A stretch of DNA of 64,000 nt from Letharia columbiana (GCF_014066305.1 NW_023501047.1:620001-684000); one strand, 5' to 3'. Positions 49,001 through 62,870 are shown, numbered from the stretch's first letter. A program made the numbers and translations. The notes: generated from the letters alone by a model not told the origin.

Positions 49001-52000
49001 GATTCTAATTTAGAAATAAGTCTTATAGATCGATCTTTATCTAATAAACCCTATTATATTATTTATTTTATCTATTTAAAAAATTAATTAATAATTAAAT
49101 TAAATAGTTAAAGTTAAATAATATAATACGAAGTTGAATTATACTATATATTATTTAGGTATTTAAAATATCTATTTAAGAATAATATATATCTTTCTTA
49201 ACCCCCCTATCTATCGCATATCTAAATTACCTTATCTTTTACTTCTTCACTTATATTATTATTCTTATATCTATTATAAATATTAACTCTTAAATTAAAT
49301 ATCTTTTATTTAATTTTCTTATTTAGAATCTTTTTATTTAGGCCTTATAAGTTATCTAATATTAAATTATAATTATATATTAAAATAGTATAGAAGCTTT
49401 AAGATAATCGAGTATACTTATAAATAGTATATTTAAAAAGACGATATAGTATCATTATACATCTAAGAACGAACTATCTCTCTTCATATATTTCTATTTA
49501 AAATCTTATTATTAAGACTCTTTAAATCATTTAATACTAAGTAGTAGTTATATATCTTTTTATTTTCCTATAATAATTATATTACTCTTTTATCTACTTA
49601 AATATCTTATTACTTCTTTTAATTAGCATCTAGATTAATAAAGCGAAAGACTCTTATTAACGTTATATCTATATCTATAAAACGCTTAATTAAGATAAAA
49701 AAGCGAAATTTATTATTATTCTTAAAAGATTATACTATTAAACTATCGCGATTTTTAAATTAAATAATTAAAAAATATTAGAGAATTTCGTTATCTAGAT
49801 ACTCTTACTTAAATTACTATAAGTCTATTAATATTATTTAAAATTAATAGAGTAGAGAAGAAGATTATATTAAAGCGATAATTAGATTAATTATAAAAGA
49901 ACTTATAAATATTACTAGCTTTTTAAGACGTTTATAGATATCTTTATCGAGAATATTAATTAGCTATTTTAATGCGATAAGCTTAAGAATATCTTTTATT
50001 AAGTCGTATAAATAGTAATTATATATACTATCTTATAAATATTATAAATATTTCTTCTCTATATTATCTAACTTAGAAGACTAATCGCTATTATTTAAAT
50101 TTATAATAATTCTTATTATTATAACACTTAATATCGATTAGCTTCAATTAATATATCTTAAAAAATTTAAGAATATTAAGAATAATAGTTATAGCGTATA
50201 GTTTATAAATCTTATTAAAGTATAACTCGTATATAAATTTAGATAGATTATATTCTTAGCTCTAAGTCTTATTATATTATATAAGATACTTAATTTTAAT
50301 CTAATCTTAAATAATCTAATTAGTATCTTAAAGAATTTTTCTCTAATTATTATTTAATAAATAGATAATCTTTTTTATCTTATAAGATAAAAGCTTTACG
50401 AGTAAAGCGTTATTATTAATAATTCTTAATTTTACTATTTATTTAATTATTAGTTTATCTAGAATTATTTATATTTTATTAATATTTCTCTTTAACTCCT
50501 TATTCGATAGAGCGCGTAAGCGAGACTTTATATTCTCTATATACTTTTTAATATCACGATATTTCTTCTCTATTATCTTAGATAAAATAGTATTTATCTT
50601 CTACTATAACTACTTAATTAATAGAATTATCGTTATTATATTAGTAAAGAATATAGTTTATAATATAATTAAATATTTATAAATAAATAATAGATAATAC
50701 TTAAACTCCTTCGCTATTCTATTACGATATACTTATTTCTTTTTATTCGAGTTTTATATATAAGCGAGATCTTCGATAATAATTCTAGATTACTCTATCT
50801 TATAAGCGTTAATTAATATAAGTATTAAGAAGATATCTAACTTTATATTATAGTACTTATCGATATAAATCTATTCGATAGCGAAGTTATATATAAATAA
50901 GCTCTTTATCTTAATTTAAATATAATTTTTATAGAATTTAGATATTATTAAGACTAAGAACCTCTCTTATCTAAATTAAGCTTTATCGTTAACTATATAT
51001 TTAAGTAATTTAATATTTATAGAGATTAAAGGCTTCGAGTTAATACTATAATATTAAATTAATTTATATATATAAAAGACGCGAAGTTATATAATATCGT
51101 AGTTATCGAGATCTATAAGCTTAGTAATTTCTATAAGCTAGTTCGCGAAAGTCTTTATTAAAACGATAATAAGAAAGAATTTTATTTTAAATATTATTTA
51201 GACTACGTAATTCGCTTTATCTTTATATAAATAAATAATATTAAATATCTCGATTAAAGAATATTAAGACTATTAATTCTTTCGAACGAATTACGATATA
51301 AGATATTTACTTATAAAGAGAGATTTCTTAAAGACTTCGATAATAATATTTTAATATTCTTCGAGAATATTAAATCGTAAAATAAATTATTATTTAAATA
51401 TTTAACTTATTAATAATATTAGAGTTTAAAGAAATATTTATATTAGTAAGTTAAATAAAAGAATTAGATATATTTATTTTATTAAAGTCGAGCTTATTTA
51501 TATTAATAGCTTCTTTATAGATATTTATTTAAAGATATCGCTATATTAAATTATAGAGTTAATAAACTATTAAAATAATAGAAATTAATATTCCTCGCGA
51601 ATCTAAGACGTAATCTAAATCTCTAAATATTTAAGTATTATTAATATTTATATTATTATAATTAAGTTATAAGATTTACTCTATAATTTATTAAATTATA
51701 TCGAATTATTAAAATCTCTCTTTCTTATTAAGCTTTATCTTTTTATTATATTAATTAATATAAAGAATAGATAATTAATAGTATTTAAATATATACTCTA
51801 ATATTAAGTCTCTATCGCCGACCTTTATATTATTCTATATCTTTCTTTAATTTATAATCTTATTAATCTTAATATTATAAGAGTTAACTAATTAAAAAAT
51901 ATAATCTTATTTAATTAAAAGTTTTATTAGTATAGTATCTTTTATTATTAAACGCCTTCTCTTTTATAATAAAAGCGCGTTATTACTCTTATAAGTTTTA

Positions 52001-55000
52001 AGTATAATAACGTTATCTATTAGATTATTAATAAACTTCTTTTATAAAAAATAATAACGAACTTATAATTAAGGATTATTCTCGTTTAAACTAATATTAA
52101 TAAGTTAAGAATCTATCTTATTTCCTTTATAAATATTAAGTAAGATAAATAATAAGATCGAAGATCGAGCGATAGTAGAATAGAGAGAAAGCGGAATTTC
52201 GATAAAATTAAGTTAAGGCGGGGTATTAGTAAATTTAAGAGAGATTAGAAACTTCGAGACTTATTTTAACTTAATAGAAGAAAAAATTAAATACTCGAAT
52301 ATCTTAGAGAGTTATTAAGATTAAGAATATAAGCGTATTAATAAATCTCGCGAAGTTTCGAAGATACTAGCTTCGATATCTAACGTCTTAATCAAAGCTA
52401 GAATTAATATTAATATTTATTATTAATATAAGAAAGCGAGATTAATAAACCTTTAATTACGCGCTATAAGAATATTTATTACTTAAATATATATACTCGC
52501 TTCTAATACTTATACGCCTCTTATAAATTATTATTATTATTTATAATTAAACTCGTATTATCTACTCTATAGATTAGATAAAATAATATTATAGAATTTT
52601 TATCGATATCGTTTTAGAATTATTTTAATCGAAGATAGATAATAAGAGCTTTAAAACTAAGTTACTTTTAGAACTAAGAGATTACTATTAAATTATTTAT
52701 TAACTTCTAAATAGAGATAAGCTTACACTTATTTAGATTATCGATAATAATAAGTTAGAGAAAATTAATACTAGAGGAATTTTCGATTAATAGTTTACTA
52801 AATTAATAAAAGTTTATTAATCTCTTAATCGTTAAGAGCTTCTAAGTCTTCATCTATTCATCTTTCTATATTTTTATTAATTTTCTTTTAAATAATCGCT
52901 TCTCTTACTTCGTAAATATCTTATTAATTAATAAAATTAATTTATATAAAAATTTAAAAAGAAAGCTAAAGTCTTATATAATTATATAATTAAGAATAAA
53001 TAGTAATTAGATAATCTCGCTTACGATAATATTAATCTTTTTCTTATATAATTTTATAAACTTTTTTTAAAAGTCTTTATATCTTAATTAACGCGAGAAC
53101 TCCTCTTTTATTACTTTAAATATAAGCTCTAAAAATTAAAGTTCTTTATAAATATTATCTCGATTCGCGAGAATATCTAACTTAACGACGTTAATTTTAA
53201 AATAAAAATTAATTTCGATAAACGCTATTATTATAAGTATATCGTTTAGAAAAAATATAAATATTAATATAATAATATATATAATACGATAATAAGAAAA
53301 CGCGCGTTAGATTAAGTAAGATATAAGATAAAAGAAATTTAAATAAGACTATAGAATTCGAGTCGAATATTTAACGTTATTTTCTAAAATATATATTATA
53401 TCTTCGATTAACTTTAATTAATTATAAGTAGACTTCGATCGATATTAACTTTATTAATAACTATCTTAATAATCTTAATTAAATATTAATATATTATATC
53501 TTCGATTAACTTTAATTAATTATTAATAAAAACTTCGATAGAAGCTTTAACTAGCGTTAAAATTAGTAATATATATATCGATAATAAGAGTATAAATTTC
53601 GCTACTATATCTAATAGAGATATAAATTTATTTAATAATAATATAAATTTTCTAAGATTTATTCTCTATTAATAATTTCGAGATTAATAATTTTCGATAG
53701 AGTTTAAGTAATAATAATTACTTCGATAATTAATATTTCGAAAATTAATACTTATTTTAACTCTTTAATATAAGAGATAATAGTAAGATATAGCGATTAA
53801 TAAATACTATATCTATATAATTTTCATCTACTCTTTAATCGATTAATAGATAGTCGAATTCCTTTTTCAGTAGATATATTAATCTTCTTTCTTCTTTATA
53901 TCTATAAAAATCGATTAATTAAATTATCTTCTCTTCGAATATATACGACTCTTAATAGTTCGTTTAACTTCGATTATTTATATCTAAAAGACTTTTATTC
54001 TAATATAAAGATATATTAGCTAGCTAAATATAATAAAATAATTATATATTATAAATAACGATAAATAGACTTAATATATTTCTTTTATAATACTTAAAAT
54101 TATTTTTAGAGGTACTACTATTTAAATTAAACGATTTAAATTAAAGTAAAATTAGTTTCTTTTATATAAAATATATATCTCTAAATTATATACTCTATAG
54201 ACGGCTTTATTATTTTAAAGTAAATATATAAACATAGTTTTATATATATAAAAGCGCTTTAATTATATACGTATTAAATACGAAGAAACGTTTAAAAGTA
54301 ATAAAAGTATTTCTCCTCTAAATAGCTCGTTATAGATCTTTCTTTTTATAAATATCTATTAATATAAGATATTTTTTATATATAGATTTATGGATATCTT
54401 TTATATAATTATAAAGAATATAAAGTTAAAATTAAACTTCGCGATAAGTAAGGCTAGAGTAATAATATATATTCGTTAAAGTATTAATACGTTATTAATT
54501 ATTAAAGAACGTATATCTTATAATTAATTAATAATAAATAAGAGAATATATATCGAGTATATCGCTTTTATAAAAAATAATGTAAAAATAATAGTAGACT
54601 TATTAGACATCTACGAGGTTATAGAAAGCGAAAACTAATTCTTTTATATACGTCTTTCGATATTACAAATCGCGATATAGTTAATAATATTAATAATCTA
54701 ATAACTCTAATCACTATAAGAGAAGAAGATATATATTCACTCGAAGATAATATAACTACGAATTTAATATTATAATAGTAATTAGATAAGTAGAAGATAG
54801 AGAAAGAGGGAATAAACGCGGTGTAAATAATAAACCTAGATAATAAGATAATAATATTCTCTACCTCTATAATAAACTTAAGTTATAATACTATAATTTC
54901 GTCTTTAATAATTAACTCTATAGAATTATATTTAAAAGAGCGAGATGCTAAAAGATTAATAAAATTATAATTCGAATTAAAGTCTCTTAATTAAATAAAA

Positions 55001-57771
55001 TTAATATTTAATTATTAAACTAGATTAAATATCGAGTCGATATTCAATATAAACAATTTTTGAAATCCATTTAAATTTCGAGAAGATTATACGCTGGCGC
55101 TATAATTTCTTAAATTAAGACTCTTCGATAATAATATTAATAAATTCTTTCGCGATATTTATTTATAGCGATTTTAAGATAGCTATAACTTTAATAACGC
55201 GAAATTATTAAGATATAAGATATAAAATATATATAGCGATAATATCGACGACGGCTAAATTAGCTAATCTTTTAAAATTTATAACTCTAAACTTAAATTA
55301 GAGTCGAAGATATATTACATTATTTACTTCGATATTATAAATATTATTAAAGCGTTTTTAATATATAAATCTTTTAATATAAATCTATATTATTAATTTA
55401 TACGCTAAAAAAATACTAATAAAGTAAGAGTTTATAGCGAGATATATATTACGAATTAATAATAGAAAACGCAGAATAAGCTATTTAATAACTCTATCGT
55501 TATTCTTATTATTTTAATATTAAATAAAACTTATCTCTCTTAAATATACGGGGATTAATATACTTAATCGATTTATATTACGATTAGAAAGCTTTAATAA
55601 AACGCGTAATACGCGTATAATAAATCGAGTATAGCGATTTTAAGAATAATATTAATTATTATAAAAAAAGAAGTTAAGGCCTAGATCTATTACTACGCCT
55701 TAGATTTAATAATTAAAAATAACTTCTTATACTCTCGCGATATATTATCTATTAACGAAGTATATTTAATAATTAAAGAATATTTCGAATATAATATTAA
55801 TATATAATACGCGAACGATTTAACTCGAAGATATTATTTAATACTAGCTACTATAATACTAGACTATAAAAAATAAATAATAATTACTTTAATCTTAAGT
55901 GATAGATACTATTCTATATATATAGTCTTATTTATAAAGAGAGAGCGATTATATCTTTTAATTTTATATTCTAAGCGAATACTTAAGCGTATAGTCGAGT
56001 AGTTAAGATTATAAAAGAGGTATATTAATAAGATATCGAAATACTTATAAGATATAATACTCTACGATCGTCGTTCTTTTATCGACGACTACTTCGCTAT
56101 TAATATATATCGATTATAATACTTCGATATTTTATACTTCTTAATAATTAAAAAACTTATAAACTATCTACTTAAATAGTAAATTAAATATATTAAAGCT
56201 ACGAAGATAGAGAACGAGATAAATAAGCTTCTTAATACTCGCTTTTAGGCGATCTCTAGTTATATTAACTTAAGACGTATCGAGTCTTTAAGTAAAAAAA
56301 TATAGTAAATAGAAGAGAATAATCGAATCTTATAGAGGATAATAATAGTTATCTTTATATCGATCTTAATTAAGTTAAATTCGAATACGCTATATATAAA
56401 TTATACTATCCTTAACCTTATTATACTAGCGAGATATTATTCTTATAATAATAATACTATTCGATATCTACTCGCAGCCTTAACTCGAATTAATTTATTA
56501 AAAAAGATTTTTCGAGTATATAGACCTCTAGATAAAACGATAAATAAAGATTACTTTAACTTCTTAAAGTTTTATAGTATTAATTACTTATCTAAAATAA
56601 TATAATTATTTAATTTATTTAATAAATTAATTACTTAAATAAGAGAAAAGGCGTATATTAAATTCTTTAAAAAGTATTATAAATTAACGAATAAGTATAA
56701 TAACTATATTAAATAGATTATATATTATAATATTATATATTAGAAGATAATTATAATATATAATCTCGTTAAATATTAAGATATAGAAGTATTATTATTT
56801 ATAATTAAGAGATTATAAAAGAAAGAGAAAAAGATTAAAATAAAAACTTCTTTAAATCTTTATATCTAAGATTAATAGGCGAATAATAAAAAGCGTAATA
56901 TTATAAGATAGATTTATTATTATAATAGTCGTTATTAATAATTAATAGAGATCGTTACTAAATAATTAGAGTTAAATACTTTTCTCGAAACTCTAATTAC
57001 CTTTATTTAAATAAATTAAATAAAATTAAGGAAATATTATCTATCTAAGAGAGATAATAATATTAATATATATAAGGCGAACTATAAATAAGTACGTCGA
57101 TATTCAATTTATATCTATTTTAATATTCGATATTAGAAGACTCTTAAAAAGAATTCTCTAAATATAGCTCATTTATTTAAAGACGTTATCGTCTATAGAT
57201 CTATCAATTAACTTATTTAAAAAAGATAACGTAGAGATTACGCTTAGATTTATAAATATAATTAATAAAGTTTTAATATTAATAAAGTTTTTTCGAGAAA
57301 ACTAATAGAGAAAGTACTAGTCGTAATAAAAGTAATAGACCTAGCCCGCAGAGATTTCAGATAAAAATCGACTTATTTATAGAATATTTTTATAAAGATA
57401 TTTAAATATCAATATAATAAATAAATTTAGAAATATTATAGTATAATGAAAGTAGAAAAAGCGTAGCTATCAACAGCGTGAAATTTAAGAACTCTTAAAA
57501 AATAACGATTCTATAGTCTTATAAGTATCGAGAGAAGTATATATATCATATTCGCGTTGATAAAAGATAAGGAATTTTATTATATTAATAGCTTTATTAA
57601 CTTTAATTAATATAATAATATCTATAATCTAAATTTTCTAAATAAGAGTTATAAAGTAATAAAAAAGATTAATATATATTATATTATAAGATAATAGAGA
57701 TATCGAGAATCTAAATCTTAGGATATTAGAAATAAAACTAAATATACAATAAGCAAAATCGATCTCAATCA
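46078..57771. other. Interior of the 27.6 kb element, unassigned
   Basis: 11.7 kb of RIP-mutated sequence. The codon-like texture with retained CG clusters suggests former genes, perhaps including the transposase, but I could not read any domain on either strand. A ~110 bp imperfect duplication (ATCTTCGATTAACTTTAATT at about 53,400 and 53,508) is the only local repeat noted. Confidence 0.35.
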
Positions 57772-57861
57772 CTCTTCTCGACTCGAATACCTTTCTCGAC
57801 TCGAATATCTTTCTCAACCCGAACACCCTTCTCGATTTAAATACCCTTCTCGACTTAAATA
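57772..57861 (-). repeat. 18 bp tandem array, five units
   Basis: Units such as CCTTTCTCGACTCGAATA begin at 57,772, 57,790, 57,808, 57,826 and 57,844. On the minus strand, in the one open frame here, they encode a six-residue repeat of the type (K/R)VFESR. The frame is short (62 codons, 57,826-57,638) and no gene is claimed. Confidence 0.85.
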
Positions 57862-58754
57862 ACTTTCGAATTATCTTTAGAGTTCGTCGAGCGAAGAGAG
57901 ATTTTATAATTATAGAATATATACGTAAATATCGTAATTAGAAAGAGAAGAGAGAGCGAGTTTTTTCTTAATTAGAGAGATATTAATACGCTTTAAAAAG
58001 CATCTAATTAAGTATTTCGATATCGAAAATTATTATTAAACTAATTCGCGATTTCTTATAATTTAAAGAATACTATCGTCTATAATAAGGGCTATTATCT
58101 AAAATTCTCTTAAGTTATTAATAATCTATATAATAATATTAGAATCGAGATATATTATTTTAAAAATATAATAAATTAGAAGAAAGTTTTAATGTAAGAT
58201 ATTATAAGGGGAGATTTATATATATTACTACTCGCTATATTCTTATATATATAATTATCTAAGAATTAAAACTTCTAATTTAAAAAAGTCGATTTCGATT
58301 TTATAAAAAAGATACTCGATATTTTAACGAGTATTAATATATATAAATCTCGAAGAAATTTAGATATTAAGAGAAGAGATTAGTAGAGCTAAAATCGAGT
58401 AATAGAGATATAAATATATATTATCGACTTTTATATATATTATATTAACTTTAACGCGATTATAGCGATAGAAAAGCGTATTAATAATAATTTTCCTTCT
58501 TAGATAATTAGCGCTTACGAGATATATTATAAATAATAATACTCTTATCTTTAATAGAGAAGATAGATTACTTAATATAATAATATAAATTTATATATAT
58601 AAATTTAATATCTAACGATAGTATTATTAAGTTAAATTAAATCGAGCTTATAATATAACTAAGTTAAGTTAAATTCAACTTATAAAGTTAAATTAATATC
58701 GCGAATTATAAAAATAATAAAATATTAATATAAGACGATTATTATTTCTAGAAA
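57862..58754. other. Right sub-terminal part of the 27.6 kb element
   Basis: RIP-mutated, nothing recognised. Confidence 0.35.
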
Positions 58755-58930
58755 AATTATTTAAATAGTATATAATAATTATTAAACTAGCGAATATTAT
58801 TCGAATAGTATATAGTAATTACTAAATCGATAAATATTATTCGAATAGTATATAGTAATTACTAAATCGACGAATAGTATTCTAATAGTAAATAGTAATT
58901 ATTAAATCGATAAATAGCGTATAAAAAGTA
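58755..58930 (+). repeat. 40 bp sub-terminal tandem array, just over four units
   Basis: Units begin at 58,755, 58,795, 58,835 and 58,875, with a decayed partial unit at 58,915. The two central units share ATTATTCGAATAGTATATAG and AATTACTAAATCGA. The array lies 135-310 bp inside the right end of the element, where arrays of transposase-binding repeats are often found. That role is inference. Confidence 0.85.
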
Positions 58931-59044
58931 AATCATAATTACTAATTAGACGGAATTTAAATAGATTTTAATTAGATTTATTAATTCGACGAATTTTATA
59001 ATTTCCGCGACCAACGCGCGATTAGCAATTTCAAATTTTATAGA

Positions 59045-59065
59045 AACTTTTTAGATTTACAGATG
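59045..59065 (-). repeat. Right terminal inverted repeat of the 27.6 kb element
   Basis: Reverse complement reads CATCTGTAAATCTAAAAAG, one change (C to T in a CpA context) from the left end. Confidence 0.85.
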
Positions 59066-60481
59066 AAACTAAGCGATAATAAGACTATTATTATTAAGAA
59101 TACGACTTAGCTCTTTAAGATCCCACGTTATATACTCTTTACGATTTCGTATTAAATTATTACTTAGTAAGCGAAGAATATTACTATAACTTGATTATTC
59201 TATATTAAATTATTACTTAGTAAGCGGAGAATATTACTATAATTTAGTTTATTATTCTTACTATATTAAGAAGTAAGAGAAGAAACTATAATAGATAAAT
59301 ATAAAGAATATTACGAAGAAACTAAGCGGTAATAAGACTATTATCGTTAAGAATACGACTTAGCTCTTTAAGATTTCACGTTATATTAGTTAGCTACTTA
59401 GCTAGTTACTTAGCTAGCTACTTAGTCTAATACTCTATAAGAGAAGAAGTAAGAGAAGAAACTATAATAGGTAAATACGAAGAATACTACGAAGAAACTA
59501 AGCGGTAATAAGGCTCTTAGCATTAAGAATACGGCTTAGCTCTTCAAGATCCCACGTTATATACTCTCTACGGTTCTATATTAAATTATTACTTAATAAG
59601 CGGAGAATATTACTATAACTTAGTCTATTATCTCTACTATATTAAGAAGTAAGAGAAGAAACTATAATAGATAAATGCGAAGAATACTATAAAGAATATT
59701 ATAGAGAATATTACGAAGAAATTAAGCGATAATAAGACTTCTAATATTAAGAATACGGCTTAGCTCTTCAAAATCCCATATTATATACTCTCTACGATTC
59801 TATATTAAATTATTACTTAGTAAGCGAAGAATACTATTATAACTTAATCTATTATCTCTATTATATTAAGAAGTAAGAGGAGGAACTATAATAGGTAAAT
59901 GCGGAGAATATTGCGGAGAAACTAAGCGGTAATAAGATTATTATCATTAAGAACACGGCTTAGCTCTTCAAGATCCCACCTTATATACTCTCCACGATTC
60001 CATATCAAATTATTACTTCAGAACGATATATATTTAAACGAATTAAAATCGTCCGATATCTTACTCTAATAGCTATTTTATTATTCGAATAATTTCACTA
60101 CGATAGGAGATAATATGGAATTCACACCACTAATTAACATGTTATCTTTATTTCTTTTCGATATTTTAATACTTCTTATTATAAGAATATAGCCTTTCTC
60201 TATTTTTTATAGGCAATTATTACGAATTAATTCTTTACTTAATATACTTCCTAATTAGGCCTTAGCGCGCCTCTCTTTATACATATATATCTATATATTA
60301 TATAGATTAAATTAATTTTATAGTAGTAAAAGTAGGTTAAAAACGTATAGCAAGCGATTAGAGTTCGATTTAACTTAGAGCTAGAGCTAAAATTCCATTT
60401 AACTTAGAAAAATTCAACTTTATTTAACTTAGAAAAATGAAAAATCCAACTTTATAAATTTAATTTATAGGCCTTTACTTG
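59066..60481 (-). repeat. R1 repeat, reversed copy, second part
   Basis: Continues the R1 interrupted at 31,472. It carries the reversed array units (59,085-60,005, landmark TTATATACTCTCYACG) and the reversed head region with CACACCACTAATTAACATG. It ends with ATAGGCCTTTACTTG at 60,481, followed by TA and the rest of the gypsy 5' LTR. 59,380-59,440 also has the 12 bp TTACTTAGCTAG-type repeat. Confidence 0.8.
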
Positions 60482-60483
60482 TA

Positions 60484-60749
60484 AACTATAAAAGACGTAG
60501 TATTATTATAGAATTTAATAGTATATTTAATAGTAGAATTAATCTCTAAGAAATATTAAAATTTTAAGATATACGAAGTAGATCTATATTCGCTAAGTTT
60601 CTAAATATATAAGATACGTTATTAAAACTAGACTCTAAAAGAAACTCTAACGTAGAATATACGATATTAACGTCTTAAAAGAAATTCTAACGTAGTATAT
60701 ACGATATCGAGTAAGTAGCGTTAAGGTTTATAACGTATTAGATCTAATA
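60484..60749 (-). repeat. 5' LTR of the gypsy element, second fragment
   Basis: Matches 21,720-21,986 of the 3' LTR (CTATAAAAGACGTAGTATTATT to GATCTAATA). With the 38 bp at 30,604-30,641 it restores the full ~305 bp LTR. It is followed at 60,750-60,754 by the duplication ATATC. Confidence 0.85.
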
Positions 60750-60754
60750 ATATC

Positions 60755-62870
60755 GAATAATTTTAATTCGTCTAAATATATATCGTTTAATATTTCTTTT
60801 ATAAAGATGTAATTAATTATAATAATAGATCTTTCTCTTATAATATTATTATAATAATATATTATATTAATATAATAAAGATAATAAGCTAAGTTATAAT
60901 AGTATTCTTTACTTATTAAGTAATAATTTAATATAAATCGTAGAGAGTATATAATATAAGATCTTAAAGAGCTAAGTCGTATTCTTAATAATAATAATCT
61001 TATTATCACTTAATTTCTTCGTAATATTCTCCGTATTTATCTATTATAGTTTCTTCTCTTACTTCTTAATATAATAAGAATAATAGATTAAGTTATAGTA
61101 GTATTCTTTACTTACTAAATAATAATTTAATATAAAATAGCTAAGTTATAATAGTATTCTTCGCTTACTAAGTAATAATTTAATATAGAATCGTAAAGAG
61201 TATATAACGTAGGATCTTAGAGAGCTAAGCCGTGTTCTTAATATTAGAGACTTTATTACCGCTTAATTTCTCCGTAATATTCTTCATATTTACTTATTAT
61301 AGTTTCTTCTCTTATAATATTATTAATATAGTAGAGATAATAAATTAAGTTATAGTAATATTCTTCGCTTATATCTATAAATCTAAAAAGTTTCTATAAA
61401 ATTTGAAATTGCTAATCGCGCGTATATCGCGGAAATTATAAAATTCGTCGAATTAGTAAATCTAATTAGAATTCGCCTAAATTCTATCGATTTAGTAAAT
61501 CTAATTAGAATCTATCTAAATTCCGTCGATTTAGTAACTATTTTAATCTTTTTCGTTAGTTCTATTAGTTTAATAGTAATACGTATAAAAAAAGAAAAGT
61601 TCTAATAATTAATATTATAATAATAAGATTCTACGATAATAAGTATTAACGTTAACTTAAATTTAACTACGAAATTAAACGATTTAATAAAATTAGTCGC
61701 GTAAATAATACTCTAATATAGCGTATAATAATACGCATATTAATAATAATATATATTAATATTATATATATATAAAATAGTATTTAAAGTATATTAAAGT
61801 ATATTATATAAAAGATTTAAAGTTATTAAAAATTTTTAAAGTTATTAAACTAATAGAATTAATGAAAAGAGTTAAGATAGTTACTAAATCGACGAAAAGA
61901 ATTAGATATAGATAAAGTCTACTAAATAAACTAAATCGTACTTATAATACGAACCCGACGAAAATCGTATAAAAAGAAACTTTTTAGATTTATAGATATA
62001 TTAAGTAATAATTTAATATAGAATTATAAAGAGTATATAACGTAGAATCTTAAAGAGCTAAGTCGTATTCTTAACGATAATAATTTTATTACCGCTTAAT
62101 TTCTTTATAGTATTCTTTATAGTATTCTCCGTAGTATTCTCCGTATTTATCTATTATAGTTTCTTCTCTTATAATATTATTAATATAGTAGAAATAATAG
62201 ATTAAGTTATAGTAATATTCTTCGCTTACTAAGTAATAATTTAATATAAAATTATAGAGAGTATATAACGTGAAATCTTAAAGAGCTAAGTCGTATTCTT
62301 AATGATAATAATCTTATTATCGCTTAATTTCTTCGTAGTATTCTTCGTAGTATTCTTCGTATTTACTTATTATAGTAACTTCTCTTATACTAGCTAAATA
62401 AATTAATATAAGATCGTAGAGAGTAGATCTATTATATTACTACTACTATTAATTATATTCGTAATTTTCTTCGTAATATTCTTCGTATTCGCCTATTCTA
62501 GTAACTTTTTCTCTTATTTAATTAAGTACTTTAATTAAGTAGTTAATTAAGTAGCTAATTAAATAAATAACTAAGTAACTAGCTAACGATTTAATTAAGT
62601 AGATTATTAAGCTAGTAGAATAAATAATATTAATTAAGCGATTAATCGAGTATCGCTAGCTTAAAAGAAGTATATAGAAAAAGACGAAGACGATGGCTGT
62701 AAATTCATTCGAGCTTTTTTTAGTCTTTTAACGCGTTTATAAGTAGTAGCAGATAGCTATTAAGCTTTCTTACGGCCTCGATTACTAGTAATAGCGAAAT
62801 TATTAAGAAATAGTTTAAAGGCGTTAGTAGAGACTTAAAGAGGCGAGTAAAAGAGATATATATATCTGAA
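60755..62870 (+). repeat. R1 repeat, right part of the copy split by the gypsy element
   Basis: Resumes with GAATAATTTTAATTCGTC, the expected continuation of 21,681. It carries array units at 60,880-61,371 and 62,000-62,400, and CTAAGTAGCTAG-type short repeats at about 62,520-62,600. A tail-proximal segment follows, with GTTTATAAGTAGTAGCAGATAG near 62,735. It is interrupted by the 627 bp element at 61,372. The right limit is approximate. Confidence 0.65.
61372..61998 (-). mobile_element. 627 bp TIR element, same ends as the 27.6 kb element, reversed
   Basis: Ends TATCTATAAATCTAAAAAG and CTTTTTAGATTTATAGATA are perfect inverted repeats, the RIP form of CATCTG...CAGATG. TA stands on each side, and the R1 sequence CGCTTATTAAG is restored when the element is removed. 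Its left sub-terminal sequence corresponds to the right end of the 27.6 kb element and vice versa, so it sits in the opposite orientation. It is fully RIP-mutated and non-coding. Confidence 0.88.

Larger units (their letters stand above)
31473..59065 (+). mobile_element. 27.6 kb element with terminal inverted repeats, unknown superfamily
   Basis: The left end CATCTGCAAATCTAAAAAG (from 31,473) and the right end CTTTTTAGATTTACAGATG (to 59,065) are inverted repeats of about 20 bp. The host R1 sequence GAAGAAACTAAG is cut by it, with AA present on both sides (31,471-31,472 and 59,066-59,067): a 2 bp target duplication. Both ends, including more than 80 bp of sub-terminal sequence, recur in the ~0.6 kb elements at 26,789 and 61,372. 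The interior is RIP-mutated and no transposase was recognised. It holds several tandem arrays and duplications, listed separately. A 2 bp duplication would suit CACTA-like (CMC) or related large fungal DNA transposons, but this is inference. Later insertions may account for part of the length. Confidence 0.8.

Noticed and set aside
31473..59065. Starship or Maverick-type giant element
   Set aside because: Starships lack terminal inverted repeats of this kind and begin with a tyrosine recombinase gene. Mavericks give 6 bp duplications and long inverted repeats. Neither matches the ~21 bp repeats and 2 bp duplication, and no marker gene is readable.
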